14,064 nt of DNA from Thermoplasmata archaeon (GTDB lineage Archaea > Thermoplasmatota > E2 > DHVEG-1). Every line of letters starts with the position of its first letter. Positions within the stretch are counted from its first letter, which is position 1. The DNA lies in the NCBI GenBank assembly GCA_003649845.1, contig QMTB01000020.1, positions 1 through 14,064 of the forward strand, in the 5' to 3' direction. A program made the position numbers and the translations under genes. The notes beneath the pieces were generated by a model that ran no database searches, had not been told where the DNA came from, and saw nothing but the letters and a program-made list of their open reading frames with translations. Positions 1 to 7,776 of this stretch are shown piece after piece.

Positions 1-134
1 CTGCATATACATCCTCCAAACCTGATTCACCCTACGTTTAGAGATCTTTAATGCCCCAGCTATACTCCTTGCTACTCATACCCTCCCTTCTTTCGTTTTA
101 TAAGCCACCTTATCCTCCTCCTAGTAAGCTTCAT
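1..134 (-). pseudogene. Transposase N-terminal fragment (HTH), frameshifted and truncated by the window edge
   Basis: Reading from an ATG at 134-132, the minus strand encodes MKLTRRRIRWLIKRKKGGYE and then hits TAG at 74-72. A second frame continues the homology with VARSIAGALKISKRRV and NQVWRMYMQ up to position 1, preceded by an in-frame TGA. Together these resemble the start of archaeal IS481/integrase-type transposases: a basic leader followed by a helix-turn-helix with the pattern IA..LKIS.RRV.Q.W. The frame change and stops mean it is not translated as one protein. The catalytic DDE region would lie outside the window. Family assignment rests on the HTH pattern alone and is moderate. Confidence 0.55.
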
Positions 135-194
135 ATTTTTAGATGTAGAACCAGGAGGAGTTGATAAGATGGGAAATATTTTTGGGACTACACA
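1..194 (-). mobile_element. 5' end of a decayed insertion sequence, IS481-like
   Basis: This is the edge of an insertion sequence that runs off the left end of the window. The minus strand carries the degraded N-terminus of an HTH transposase (separate entry). Upstream of its start codon, at 184-194, the minus strand reads TGTGTAGTCCC. A 5'-TGT terminus is typical of IS481-like elements, so 192-194 is the proposed outer boundary. The other end and any target duplication are outside the window, so the boundary is inference. Past it, 195-288 is AT-rich and holds nothing recognisable before the stop of the membrane-protein gene. Confidence 0.45.
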
Positions 195-288
195 CTAAAA
201 ACAAATGAAATAAAGCAGAAAAAGATTTCATAGAACAATTCTCAATATTAAATCGGATACTACAGATATTCTAGAGGAAGATTATAAT

Positions 289-585
289 CTAAAATTCCTT
301 CTTTTTTTCTTTCTTTAACTCTGCTTTAATCCTCTTCTTCTCAAGTTTTAATCTTTCCTTCTCTAATTTAAAATCCTCTCCACTAGCACCTCCTTTTATC
401 CTATCAAACTCATTTTTATATTTATATGTAAATGATAATGAGATCAAAATGTAGATGATGAGGATCAATCCTAAAGGTAAAACTATTAGATAAGGTATAG
501 GTAGAAGGATCCTGAGGGCTAGTAGTATAGATAGTAGTGTAGTCCCAGCCCATGCATGATGTTTATACAACCTATATCTACTCAT
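289..585 (-). CDS. Small hypothetical membrane protein with charged C-terminal helix
   Basis: Not recognised as a named family. The 98-residue product has a short basic N-terminus, two hydrophobic stretches (about residues 13-29 and 31-52, the first broken by Arg25), and a strongly charged Lys/Glu-rich tail (about 58-98) that should form a helix or short coiled coil. This suggests a membrane hairpin with a cytosolic charged arm. Its start overlaps the end of the upstream pcc1-like gene by 8 nt, which points to translational coupling and the last position in the S15-RecJ-Pcc1 operon. In many archaea the ribosomal protein S3Ae gene sits here, and this product is not S3Ae-like. The two-helix topology is a reading of hydrophobicity by eye. 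A role in protein export or membrane-protein insertion is possible but unsupported. Confidence 0.7.
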   Translation of the reverse strand: MSRYRLYKHHAWAGTTLLSILLALRILLPIPYLIVLPLGLILIIYILISLSFTYKYKNEFDRIKGGASGEDFKLEKERLKLEKKRIKAELKKEKKKEF

Positions 586-808
586 TAATTTTACCTGATA
601 TTTTTTCTGCTACAGATACACATGCTAGGTAATCATCTAAAGTATGAATTATAGAGGTTATAGATTTACTTTTAATATTTGCTATAATCTTATTATCTTC
701 TACATGTGATTCAATGAAACCATTGTTATCAATGGTAACAGCCTTGTAGATATTCTCTGCTTGTATATTATCTTTGAAATCCAATATGAGTTTGCATTCT
801 ACCTCCAT
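578..808 (-). CDS. pcc1: KEOPS complex Pcc1-like subunit (CTAG/Pcc1 family)
   Basis: Likely the small dimerisation subunit of KEOPS, the complex that makes N6-threonylcarbamoyladenosine (t6A) at position 37 of ANN-decoding tRNAs. Pcc1 dimerises and docks onto Kae1. At 76 residues it has the usual family length. The sequence shows the expected beta-beta-alpha layout: a leading strand (residues 2-11), a short helix (about 16-23), a strand ending in IIANIKSKS (about 41-49), then the diagnostic C-terminal helix with TLDDYLACVSVAEKI (56-70). An AGAGG ribosome binding site lies about 8 nt before the ATG. The gene starts 18 bp after the RecJ-like stop and its end overlaps the following membrane-protein gene by 8 nt. 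Kae1, Bud32 and Cgi121 are not in the window. Small size limits certainty, but motif and neighbourhood agree. Confidence 0.8.
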   Translation of the reverse strand: MEVECKLILDFKDNIQAENIYKAVTIDNNGFIESHVEDNKIIANIKSKSITSIIHTLDDYLACVSVAEKISGKINE

Positions 809-826
809 CTATCATGCCTCTTCAAA

Positions 827-2164
827 TTATCCAATCTGTTTTCTAAGTATATCATCTAATTCTTCTAAGAAAAACTCTTCCTTATCTAGTGGTATGGTTG
901 CTCCTGCAGCTATCTTATGTCCACCTCCATGTCCATCTACTTTCATAGCTATCTCGCGCATAGCAAGTCCAAGGTTTAATCCTTTTTCTGTTAATCTCTG
1001 GTTTCCCCTACTAGAGATATGTAATTCATCTTTATGTCTAACCAACGAAATTAAAGGTTTTTTATCATCAAATAGATAGTTTACAGCGATACCAGCTATA
1101 ACTCCACTACGAGAACTATCTTCACTGTAGAAATAGCGATAATATTTTCTTTCCTCTGCACCTTGTAATTCTAATTTCTGTAGTTCATCTAATAAAAGCT
1201 GATTATAATCTCTATGGAAAGATAAAGACTCTCTATATGCTTCTTCATCTCCTATGCAAACAGCGAATCCTAGGTCTCTCTGGTTTCCTTTTCCACAAGC
1301 ATCTATTATATCAGAGAAACCCTCTATCTCCCCATGTGTTAGTTGAGAGCTATATCTCTCTCTAATCACTGTATCCAATATTATAGGTGTGCAACCTGTT
1401 TTCATCAATATCAATAATAGATAAGAATACAATTTTTTCTTTTGAATCTCCGATAGAGTTTCAAGATTTTGATCTGGATCTATATGTAATCTCATCAGCA
1501 AATGTTTTATTCCATCTCTATTCCCAGAGATGCCTGGATAATATGGATCTACGGTATAGTATAATGCATCCTCAATGGTTTCTCCAATAGATTTTATACC
1601 TTTATACATTGTAACTTGTTTAGAATCAACTGCTTCTTCCACTATCTCCTTATTGAAACCTTTTATACCACCAATATATTGTTTATCACCTGTTATACCT
1701 GTAAGCGCTAATGGTATAAGATCTCTATTTTTACTATTTAGAATACTAGAAAAAACATAACTTAGACTAGCGCCGCAGGCCTCTGAATCACCTTTTATAT
1801 CACATAGATTAGCATTAATCTCCAGTATATTATCTATAGGAGTATGATCTAGAGGTTGATGATGATCTAAAATAATTATTCTACTATCAAAATCTTTGAT
1901 AATAGGTATCTGTCCGCTTCCCATATCGGAGAATATAATAAATTCATTCCTCTCTCTTCTAACTCTTTCTAGTCCATCTGTAAAAGGATTTCTCATAAGA
2001 GATACATGTACATCAAAACCCTCTCGGTATAAAGCTATAAATAGTATAGAAGCTGCTGATATACCATCAGCATCATAATGGGATACCACTCGAATTTTAT
2101 CAGTATTAGATCTATGTATCCAGCTAACTGCTTCTTCAAATAGTTTCTGCAATTTTGAATTCAT
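827..2164 (-). CDS. recJ: RecJ-like DHH/DHHA1 family nuclease or phosphoesterase
   Basis: A 445-residue two-domain DHH phosphoesterase of the archaeal RecJ-like group, which includes the GINS-associated nuclease (GAN) that degrades single-stranded DNA and acts at the replication fork, as well as 3'-5' acting homologues. Visible metal-binding motifs are DADG at residues 31-34, Asp80 in IIFSDMGSG, and DHH at 100-102. The C-terminal DHHA1 domain carries the substrate-binding GHGGGH at 411-416. All key residues are present, so the enzyme should be active. The start is supported by an AAGGT site 8 nt upstream. It lies 20 bp downstream of the uS15 gene and 18 bp upstream of pcc1, a recurrent archaeal gene order linking ribosome, replication/repair and tRNA-modification genes. 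Polarity and whether it binds GINS cannot be read from sequence. Confidence 0.9.
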   Translation of the reverse strand: MNSKLQKLFEEAVSWIHRSNTDKIRVVSHYDADGISAASILFIALYREGFDVHVSLMRNPFTDGLERVRRERNEFIIFSDMGSGQIPIIKDFDSRIIILDHHQPLDHTPIDNILEINANLCDIKGDSEACGASLSYVFSSILNSKNRDLIPLALTGITGDKQYIGGIKGFNKEIVEEAVDSKQVTMYKGIKSIGETIEDALYYTVDPYYPGISGNRDGIKHLLMRLHIDPDQNLETLSEIQKKKLYSYLLLILMKTGCTPIILDTVIRERYSSQLTHGEIEGFSDIIDACGKGNQRDLGFAVCIGDEEAYRESLSFHRDYNQLLLDELQKLELQGAEERKYYRYFYSEDSSRSGVIAGIAVNYLFDDKKPLISLVRHKDELHISSRGNQRLTEKGLNLGLAMREIAMKVDGHGGGHKIAAGATIPLDKEEFFLEELDDILRKQIG

Positions 2165-2184
2165 AGGTTTATACCTTAAAAGAT

Positions 2185-2643
2185 CTACTCGAACATTAAC
2201 CTTGCCTGCTGTGGACTATACTTCCAATCCTCTGGTAGGCGACCCGTGGATTTATAATACTTTATTAACCTACGTATCTTTGACTCAGTGAGCTGAAGGT
2301 TTCTCTTATTCGAGAAGTCTTTCTTATGTATCTCAAGATGATTCCTGATCTTCAAAGCCCTCTTGATTAGATTTGTGAGATCCTCCGGTATCTCAGGTAG
2401 AAGATTATTTTCACTGAGTATCTTCGTTATTTTTTTTCCTGTAGCTACTTTAACATCTGGAACAGCATATTGATCTCTAAGTATTATACCTATCTCACTA
2501 CTAGATCTACCAGCTTTTGCAAGTTCTATTATCTTAGCCTCTATCTCTCTGGGTCTTAATGCACTCCACTCAGGATGTTTTTCTCTATCATATCTCCTAG
2601 TGGAACCGGATTTACCTCTTCGTCTAGCATGTATTCGTGCCAT
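2185..2643 (-). CDS. rps15: 30S ribosomal protein uS15, archaeal type
   Basis: Small-subunit ribosomal protein S15, which binds the central domain of 16S rRNA and forms an intersubunit bridge. At 152 residues it has the archaeal/eukaryotic length. The N-terminal extension starts MARIHARRRGKSGSTRR and contains the conserved PEWSALRPREIE segment (about residues 24-35). The S15 helical core occupies about 80-150, including LTESKIRRLIKYYKSTGRLP. The start is preceded by an AGGAG site at 2651-2655 with 7 nt spacing. It is the first gene of the operon continuing into the RecJ-like gene, pcc1 and the small membrane protein. It has its own TATA box at 2691-2700, although fbp lies upstream on the same strand. 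A hairpin directly abuts the ribosome binding site (separate entry). Confidence 0.97.
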   Translation of the reverse strand: MARIHARRRGKSGSTRRYDREKHPEWSALRPREIEAKIIELAKAGRSSSEIGIILRDQYAVPDVKVATGKKITKILSENNLLPEIPEDLTNLIKRALKIRNHLEIHKKDFSNKRNLQLTESKIRRLIKYYKSTGRLPEDWKYSPQQARLMFE

Positions 2644-2654
2644 TGCTCAACTCC

Positions 2655-2703
2655 TCTACTATATAGAGTAGACTTCGAATACGCTACCAGTATTTAAATA
2701 TAA
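2655..2703 (-). promoter_or_regulatory. uS15 operon promoter and leader hairpin next to the ribosome binding site
   Basis: On the minus strand a TATA-like TATTTAAATA lies at 2691-2700, placing a start point near 2671. The leader then contains the inverted repeat TCTACT / AGTAGA (2667-2672 and 2655-2660, 6-nt loop). Its last base is the first base of the AGGAG ribosome binding site at 2651-2655. The hairpin could shield that site, or serve as a binding site for uS15 itself, as bacterial S15 represses its own mRNA. The repeat is seen; the regulatory role is inference. Confidence 0.5.
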
Positions 2704-2713
2704 GGGATGAAGT

Positions 2714-3826
2714 TTATTTAATCTTCTTAAATCTTGCCCCGAGTTTCTTCATAACCTTCGGTAGCGTAGTATATTCCATATCCTGCATTGGCAATCTATG
2801 TGGTTCAAAGGGGCCATGCTGTCTCATATAATCTGTTATATGTAAAGCTTCTTCTCTAATTCTATCAAAGGCAGGATCTTTAAATAGATCAAGAGGTGCA
2901 GTGAGTTTTCCATTTCTAAGTTGGAATCCTAAAGCTATAACCCTTGGTGGTCCATCGAATCGAGTACACTGCGCCTGTTCTACAGATACTGGCATAAGAG
3001 GACCATTATGAGAACCACGCATCCAACCAGATACTAGATGTGCTTTAGAGAATCCTTCTAATACCTCTCCAACAGCTGGTAAACCAGATTGAGCTCTTAC
3101 TACTCCAACTGGATCATCCTTACCAACATACTCCCCTGCAATCTGATATAACTTCTCTGTTGATATAGCAGCTACAGGTTCATCATCTGGTAGTTTACCA
3201 CCTTCTTTAGGGAATACTCTTTTTATTACAAACCTTGATTTAGCACCTATTAAGGCTAATAAATCATACATCTCCTCAGGTGTCTTCATAAAAACATGTT
3301 TATGTTCCATTATATCCCATACTTCAAATACAAAACCTTCATGTAAAGAAGGATCTATCACTAAACCCGCGGTATTAAAAGGATCTGCAAATATCTTAAA
3401 AATAGGATAGTTAAAAGCGCCTGGCTCTGTTTTATCCATCATAAAAGCTATAACTGGTTCTGCCTTTCGTTCTGTAAACTCCATTTCTGCTACACCAGGA
3501 CCCATACCTCTGACATTACCAGAGAACGCATCAACTAATAGATCTTGACCAGCACCATATAAACCTAGATCCCTAGCTACCTCTGTTGCCGCACAGAATG
3601 TATCCCATGCAAGCTGATGAATTTCTCTACTATCCACTCCGTTAGTATGAGTCATTATAAGCTCTAAGTCATCCCCACAATGAGTTACATGGAAATCTAT
3701 TATAAGTTTTGAACGCCTAGCCTCTGTAAGTTGTTTTGTAGCTACCTTTTCCAACTCAGGATGAACCTTTGCATGACCAGGGCATCCTCCAACATCTGCT
3801 TTAATAATACTGAAAGTAGTCTTCAT
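2714..3826 (-). CDS. fbp: Fructose-1,6-bisphosphate aldolase/phosphatase (FBPA/P)
   Basis: The bifunctional gluconeogenic enzyme of archaea. It condenses dihydroxyacetone phosphate and glyceraldehyde-3-phosphate to fructose-1,6-bisphosphate and hydrolyses it to fructose-6-phosphate, making gluconeogenesis effectively one-way. The 370-residue length matches the family. Visible features: Asp11 in the N-terminal KADVGG segment, His18, the metal-binding GDD at 51-53, YGAGQDLL at 90-97, the mobile loop EYVGKDDP at 232-239 with the Schiff-base lysine (Lys236) and catalytic Tyr233, and the C-terminal MEYTTLPKVMKKLGARFKKI stretch with the conserved tyrosine at 352. A strong GAGGAGGT site at 3833-3840 lies 6 nt before the ATG, with a TATA-like TCTTTTAAAC at 3861-3870. 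It points to growth on non-sugar carbon such as amino acids. It may be read through into the uS15 operon, since only 70 bp separate them. Confidence 0.97.
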   Translation of the reverse strand: MKTTFSIIKADVGGCPGHAKVHPELEKVATKQLTEARRSKLIIDFHVTHCGDDLELIMTHTNGVDSREIHQLAWDTFCAATEVARDLGLYGAGQDLLVDAFSGNVRGMGPGVAEMEFTERKAEPVIAFMMDKTEPGAFNYPIFKIFADPFNTAGLVIDPSLHEGFVFEVWDIMEHKHVFMKTPEEMYDLLALIGAKSRFVIKRVFPKEGGKLPDDEPVAAISTEKLYQIAGEYVGKDDPVGVVRAQSGLPAVGEVLEGFSKAHLVSGWMRGSHNGPLMPVSVEQAQCTRFDGPPRVIALGFQLRNGKLTAPLDLFKDPAFDRIREEALHITDYMRQHGPFEPHRLPMQDMEYTTLPKVMKKLGARFKKIK

Positions 3827-3832
3827 ATTGGA

Positions 3833-3870
3833 ACCTCCTCATCTCTGGTATGAAAAAGATGTTTAAAAGA
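3833..3870 (-). promoter_or_regulatory. fbp promoter and strong ribosome binding site
   Basis: A TATA-like TCTTTTAAAC at 3861-3870 (minus) would start transcription near 3840. That is immediately followed by GAGGAGGT (3833-3840), 6 nt before the ATG, so the leader is only about 15 nt. The rest of the gap to the C25 gene (3871-4010) is AT-rich and includes AGGATATCCT at 3919-3928, with no gene seen. Confidence 0.45.
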
Positions 3871-4010
3871 TTTGCCACCAGGTAGAATAAATTAGGTATT
3901 CTATAGTATATAGATGAGGAGGATATCCTATTTTTATCCTGTATTTAATTCTATCTCTTCACCAAAACTATATCTCTATATCAAAAACTATAAATTAAAT
4001 GTTATATTTA

Positions 4011-4020
4011 AATAAAAAGA
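4011..4020 (-). terminator. T-rich terminator after the C25 peptidase gene
   Basis: Eleven bases past the peptidase stop codon the minus strand reads TCTTTTTATT, followed by more AT-rich sequence. Archaeal RNA polymerase commonly terminates at such T tracts without a strong hairpin. No stem was found. Confidence 0.4.
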
Positions 4021-4031
4021 GGAGAGAGGGT

Positions 4032-5963
4032 TTATTCATACCCACCTATTTTTAAACTTGGATCTCCAAGTAGTACCCATTGTTCAACGGTTTTGCAATC
4101 TGTTTGATCTTTCATACCAGGATAAACCATTAGATACATAGAAATCGCATCTTTCCAAGCATCCCCTAGGTATTCAACGTGATTTATTCCAATAGATTTG
4201 AAGAATAATGTTTCAAGATAACCGCCGTATCCTTCGATGCAATCAGGATCATCAATACCATCTCCATCTAAATCGCCACTGTTACCTGTTTTACCATATC
4301 CTGTACCTGTATTGCCAATAGTAGCGATTGCACCACCTTGTTTTTGACGTACAAAGAACCAACTGAAACACTCTGGGAGAGGTGTATAAACGCTTCCTTC
4401 AAAACGTTTAAACGCTTCTATACCAGTTTTAAGATATATTTTGTTAATCCAATAGTTTAGAAAAGTGGTTAATGTTACATTAAACTCGCTATTATGACAT
4501 CCACCGATTACTACAATTGGATCTTTATAACCATTACTCATACCTGTCATATGATACCACCAGATACCCTGTGCGCGTTTATTCTTCTCAAATGGTCCTC
4601 CGACCCAATGGGTATTCCAAAGCTCTGGGCTTCCATGTCCTGCGAAATGAACGAAACCACAACCATTAGATATAGTTGAAACAATATCCTTAGCTACTGG
4701 TATAAGATCACCGGAATCTCTATTTGAAGCCCAAATTTTTATCGCTTCAAAACCATCGTCAGCGAGATAATCATAAGATTTCTGTGTTTCAATCTCCCCT
4801 TCTACATATTTATCTATATCATCAAAAGTATCTCCACCAACTAGTACAAATCTTTTGAACCAGTCGCTACCATAGGTTTCAGATTCATATGTAATTATCT
4901 TATCAACCATTGTTTCTACTTCATCTATACTTCTACAAGCAAGTCTACCAACTGCTACATCTGGAAATAGATCGATTATATCTTTATGGGATGCAAAGGT
5001 TTTAAAACTTCCAAAAATACCATCGCCATTGGAATCCCAACTTGAGAAGTTACCATTGCTATCATAGATATCAGCATAATAGAGATCACTGATCATCCCT
5101 GGGTCATAGGTTGTTATAACATTTGAGTATCTAACAGGTAGATACCAGTCTTTACTACCCTGATTTTTGTCATCACGGTCATCTGCTTTAAAAACTGATT
5201 TTAAGCCACCTACTAGCAATACATATTTGATACCATAGGTTTCAATCATATCTTTAATACAATATTTAATCTGCTCTGGTTTATCTACACCTTGATATTC
5301 TTGATATATCTCCTCTGTTGTCTTTAGGATAGTTCTAATACCAACATTATTCTTATGTTCCACCAATGGTTGTAGTGCTTGTGAGAATACCTGTGGTGCT
5401 ATAATTAGAAGATCATATTCATCTGGAAATGTCAGAGATTTAACCGGTGGAATATATTCAATAGAAATATCTATCCTTGTACTATAACTTAACATTTGTT
5501 TTGCAGGTATATATTGGATGGGATAACAGATTAGTGTTATATAGTTGGTAAGATGGTTATCTTCTCTGCCAGCGGATACAAAGTATTCATATGGTTTATT
5601 AGGATATATCGATCCCTGTGAATCTACTATATCTATAGATGGTATCGTCTCTTCTCCAATTTGAATTGGTTTTGAAATATAGATATTCTGATCATTCGAG
5701 AAATAAACATCGATATCTTGAATCGTTGAACCGAAAGGAATCCTATAGGTTTTTACTATCCTTGGTAGAACAGGTTTCCCTGGTTCTGCAATAAGAGCTG
5801 TAGGTATTGGAAATCTCACAGTTATAAAGGAACCTTGGTCAATGATGTTAGGTGTTGGAAGAAGAATTGTATCAGAAATTTTCTCTGAATTCAATGTATA
5901 AGCTTGAGCGCCACTAAGAAACAGTAGCCCCATGAGGATGATTACTATTATCTTTCTTTTCAT
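4032..5963 (-). CDS. Secreted gingipain-like C25 family cysteine peptidase
   Basis: An exported endopeptidase expected to digest proteins outside the cell. Residues 1-21 form a Sec signal peptide (MKRKIIV, a hydrophobic core, then SGAQA before YTL). About 30-175 resembles the C25 propeptide, with the typical PGKPVLPRIVKTYRIP segment at 61-76. The catalytic domain follows at about 180-640. His443 in FVHFAGHGSPELW and Cys489 in VIGGCHNSEFN form the C25 catalytic dyad. The LLGDPSLKIGG near the C-terminus is characteristic. Two acidic loops, DSNGDG at 310-315 and DLDGDGIDD at 564-572, look like calcium sites. There is no C-terminal membrane helix or sorting domain, so release from the cell is likely. 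An AAGGAGGC site (5972-5979) lies 8 nt before the ATG. The substrate (Arg, Lys or other) cannot be called. Such peptidases are known from peptide-degrading benthic archaea. Confidence 0.9.
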   Translation of the reverse strand: MKRKIIVIILMGLLFLSGAQAYTLNSEKISDTILLPTPNIIDQGSFITVRFPIPTALIAEPGKPVLPRIVKTYRIPFGSTIQDIDVYFSNDQNIYISKPIQIGEETIPSIDIVDSQGSIYPNKPYEYFVSAGREDNHLTNYITLICYPIQYIPAKQMLSYSTRIDISIEYIPPVKSLTFPDEYDLLIIAPQVFSQALQPLVEHKNNVGIRTILKTTEEIYQEYQGVDKPEQIKYCIKDMIETYGIKYVLLVGGLKSVFKADDRDDKNQGSKDWYLPVRYSNVITTYDPGMISDLYYADIYDSNGNFSSWDSNGDGIFGSFKTFASHKDIIDLFPDVAVGRLACRSIDEVETMVDKIITYESETYGSDWFKRFVLVGGDTFDDIDKYVEGEIETQKSYDYLADDGFEAIKIWASNRDSGDLIPVAKDIVSTISNGCGFVHFAGHGSPELWNTHWVGGPFEKNKRAQGIWWYHMTGMSNGYKDPIVVIGGCHNSEFNVTLTTFLNYWINKIYLKTGIEAFKRFEGSVYTPLPECFSWFFVRQKQGGAIATIGNTGTGYGKTGNSGDLDGDGIDDPDCIEGYGGYLETLFFKSIGINHVEYLGDAWKDAISMYLMVYPGMKDQTDCKTVEQWVLLGDPSLKIGGYE

Positions 5964-6092
5964 AAACTGTTGCCTCCTTAAAAAAATAGATTATCTATAA
6001 TATAAAGTTTTATCTGAATCTAGGTTGATAACCTATATTCTCAACTATTAAGGTTAAATATACAAAATACTTTTCATACATTGTAGATAAAT
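5964..6092. promoter_or_regulatory. Divergent promoter region between the C25 peptidase and cysS
   Basis: For the peptidase, the minus strand has TTTATATTA at 5998-6006, a predicted start point near 5977, and the AAGGAGGC site at 5972-5979. A small perfect inverted repeat, TAGAT-T-ATCTA (5987-5997), lies between that TATA box and the start point, where a repressor could act. For cysS, the plus strand has TTAAATATA at 6054-6062, giving a leader of only about 10 nt with no clear ribosome binding site. All of these were called by eye. Confidence 0.45.
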
Positions 6093-7601
6093 ATGAGCCT
6101 AAAGGTTTATAATACACTTACCAAGCAGAAGGAAGATTTTATACCAATTGAAGATGGAAAAGTTAGGATGTATGTATGCGGTATGACGGTTTATAGTGAT
6201 GCACATATAGGTCATGCTCGTACATACTATGCTTTTGATGTGATACGTAGATACTTAGAATATAAGGGCTATAAGGTTACCTATGTGCAGAATGTCACAG
6301 ATGTTGATGATAAAATTATTGCAGCAGCAAATAAACAAGGTATGGATCCACTAGAATATTCAAAAATATATCTAGAGAGATGCCTAGGAGATCTAGATGC
6401 TCTAGGTATAAGAAGAGCTGATATCTATCCAAAAGCTTCCGAGGAGATACCTGCGATGATTGAGATGATACAGAAAATCATTGAAAATGGATATGGATAT
6501 GAAGCTAATGGCGATGTATATTTCTCTGTAGAGAAATTTAAGGATTATGGTAAATTATCAGGGCAGAATATAGAGGAACTAACGGCTGGTGCAAGGATAG
6601 AACCTGGGGAGAAGAAGAGAAATCCATTAGATTTTGCACTTTGGAAACATATGAAACCAGGTGAACCTTTTTGGGACAGCCCTTGGGGCCCTGGTAGACC
6701 AGGTTGGCATATAGAATGTTCAGCTATGAGCAGTAAATACCTTGGTCTACCATTTGATATCCATGGAGGCGGAATGGATCTAAGGTTTCCGCATCATGAA
6801 AATGAGATAGCTCAGGCAGAAGCTGCTACTGGTAAACCTTTTGTAAAATACTGGTTGCACTGTGGATTATTAACAGTAGATGGAGAAAAAATGTCTAAAT
6901 CCCTTGGAAATATCATCAATATCCGAGATATATTAAAAACCTGGGATCCAGAGGTTATAAGATTCTTCTTTGCTCAAACTCATTATCGTAGACCGCCTGA
7001 TTTCAATGAAACTGCTTTAAAGAATGCTGAAAAAGGATTAACAAGGATATATAGATTAAAAGATCGTCTTCATGATATATCAAAGGATGTAGAAGATTAT
7101 TCTATAGATGAATCAACTCTTAGTGAGAATGATAAACAGTATTATTCAGCTATTGAAAACTTTAAAACCAAGTTTGAAGAAGCAATGGATGATGATTTTA
7201 ATACTCCAGAAGCAGTTGCTGTACTCTTTGAGTTTATAAATCAGAGCAATAAATATCTAGAATTAGAGGAGAATCCAAATAAAAAACTATGTAGATATGC
7301 ATATGAAACACTGTTAGAATTAGGACGAATAATTACTTTATTCCAAGAAGATAAGAAAGAAGAGCGTGAAGAAGAGGTTATTAATTCTCTCAGAGATATT
7401 ATTAATAGATATCAACCAGAGCTTCTCATTGAAAAAGATGATATCTCAGCGATGATGAAGCAAATCTTAGAGATCAGAGAGGAAGCTAGAAGACAGAGGG
7501 ATTGGAATAAAGCAGATTCTATTAGAGATGAGTTAACTAAGATAGGATTTGAAATACAGGATACAGCAGATGGACCAGTATGGAGAAGGAGAATAATTTA
7601 A
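6093..7601 (+). CDS. cysS: Cysteinyl-tRNA synthetase
   Basis: Class I aminoacyl-tRNA synthetase that charges tRNA-Cys with cysteine in the cytosol. It is complete at 502 residues. The signature motifs are both intact: HIGH at 38-41 (in SDAHIGHARTYYAFD) and KMSKS at 266-270. The zinc ligands expected from the bacterial enzyme are present: Cys29, Cys209 (in GWHIECSAMSSKYLG), His234 and Glu238 (in RFPHHENEIAQAE). The C-terminal helical tRNA-binding region runs from about 310 to 502 and ends in the usual WKADSIRDEL-type segment and a basic tail. The start is the first ATG, with no strong ribosome binding site and a likely short leader. The gene stands alone, convergent with the eL15 gene. Having CysRS suggests direct charging rather than sole use of the SepRS/SepCysS route. 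Confidence 0.98.
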   Translation: MSLKVYNTLTKQKEDFIPIEDGKVRMYVCGMTVYSDAHIGHARTYYAFDVIRRYLEYKGYKVTYVQNVTDVDDKIIAAANKQGMDPLEYSKIYLERCLGDLDALGIRRADIYPKASEEIPAMIEMIQKIIENGYGYEANGDVYFSVEKFKDYGKLSGQNIEELTAGARIEPGEKKRNPLDFALWKHMKPGEPFWDSPWGPGRPGWHIECSAMSSKYLGLPFDIHGGGMDLRFPHHENEIAQAEAATGKPFVKYWLHCGLLTVDGEKMSKSLGNIINIRDILKTWDPEVIRFFFAQTHYRRPPDFNETALKNAEKGLTRIYRLKDRLHDISKDVEDYSIDESTLSENDKQYYSAIENFKTKFEEAMDDDFNTPEAVAVLFEFINQSNKYLELEENPNKKLCRYAYETLLELGRIITLFQEDKKEEREEEVINSLRDIINRYQPELLIEKDDISAMMKQILEIREEARRQRDWNKADSIRDELTKIGFEIQDTADGPVWRRRII

Positions 7602-7776
7602 TCTAAAAATCTTCAAAATTATTTATTCAGGCAGATATTGTATTCCTTTTTAGATTTCTCTCCTTATATAATGTTGATGTCCTTTAGATAGTTTCTATCT
7701 ATAGAATAAGAGAAAAATGAATGGATTCCATATCTATAGGAATCAAAGATTTATCGCCAGTATATAAGAATAGCTT
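7602..7776. terminator. Convergent terminator region between cysS and the eL15 gene
   Basis: For cysS, a CCTTTTT tract lies at 7645-7651, followed by the perfect hairpin TAGATAG-TTT-CTATCTA (7685-7701). For eL15, read on the minus strand, the hairpin GATTCC / GGAATC with a 9-nt loop (7724-7744) is followed by a T tract (plus-strand A run at 7713-7717), a layout like an intrinsic terminator. Neither strand has a convincing gene here. Confidence 0.5.

Noticed and set aside
169..198. Nine-residue plus-strand frame beginning MGNIFG after a perfect AGGAGG
   Set aside because: Too short to support, and it lies in the proposed terminal region of the insertion sequence, where the same bases form the IS end on the other strand.
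3911..4020. Plus-strand frame starting MRRISY between fbp and the C25 gene
   Set aside because: Tyr/Asn-rich translation of AT-rich intergenic DNA with no ribosome binding site or similarity.
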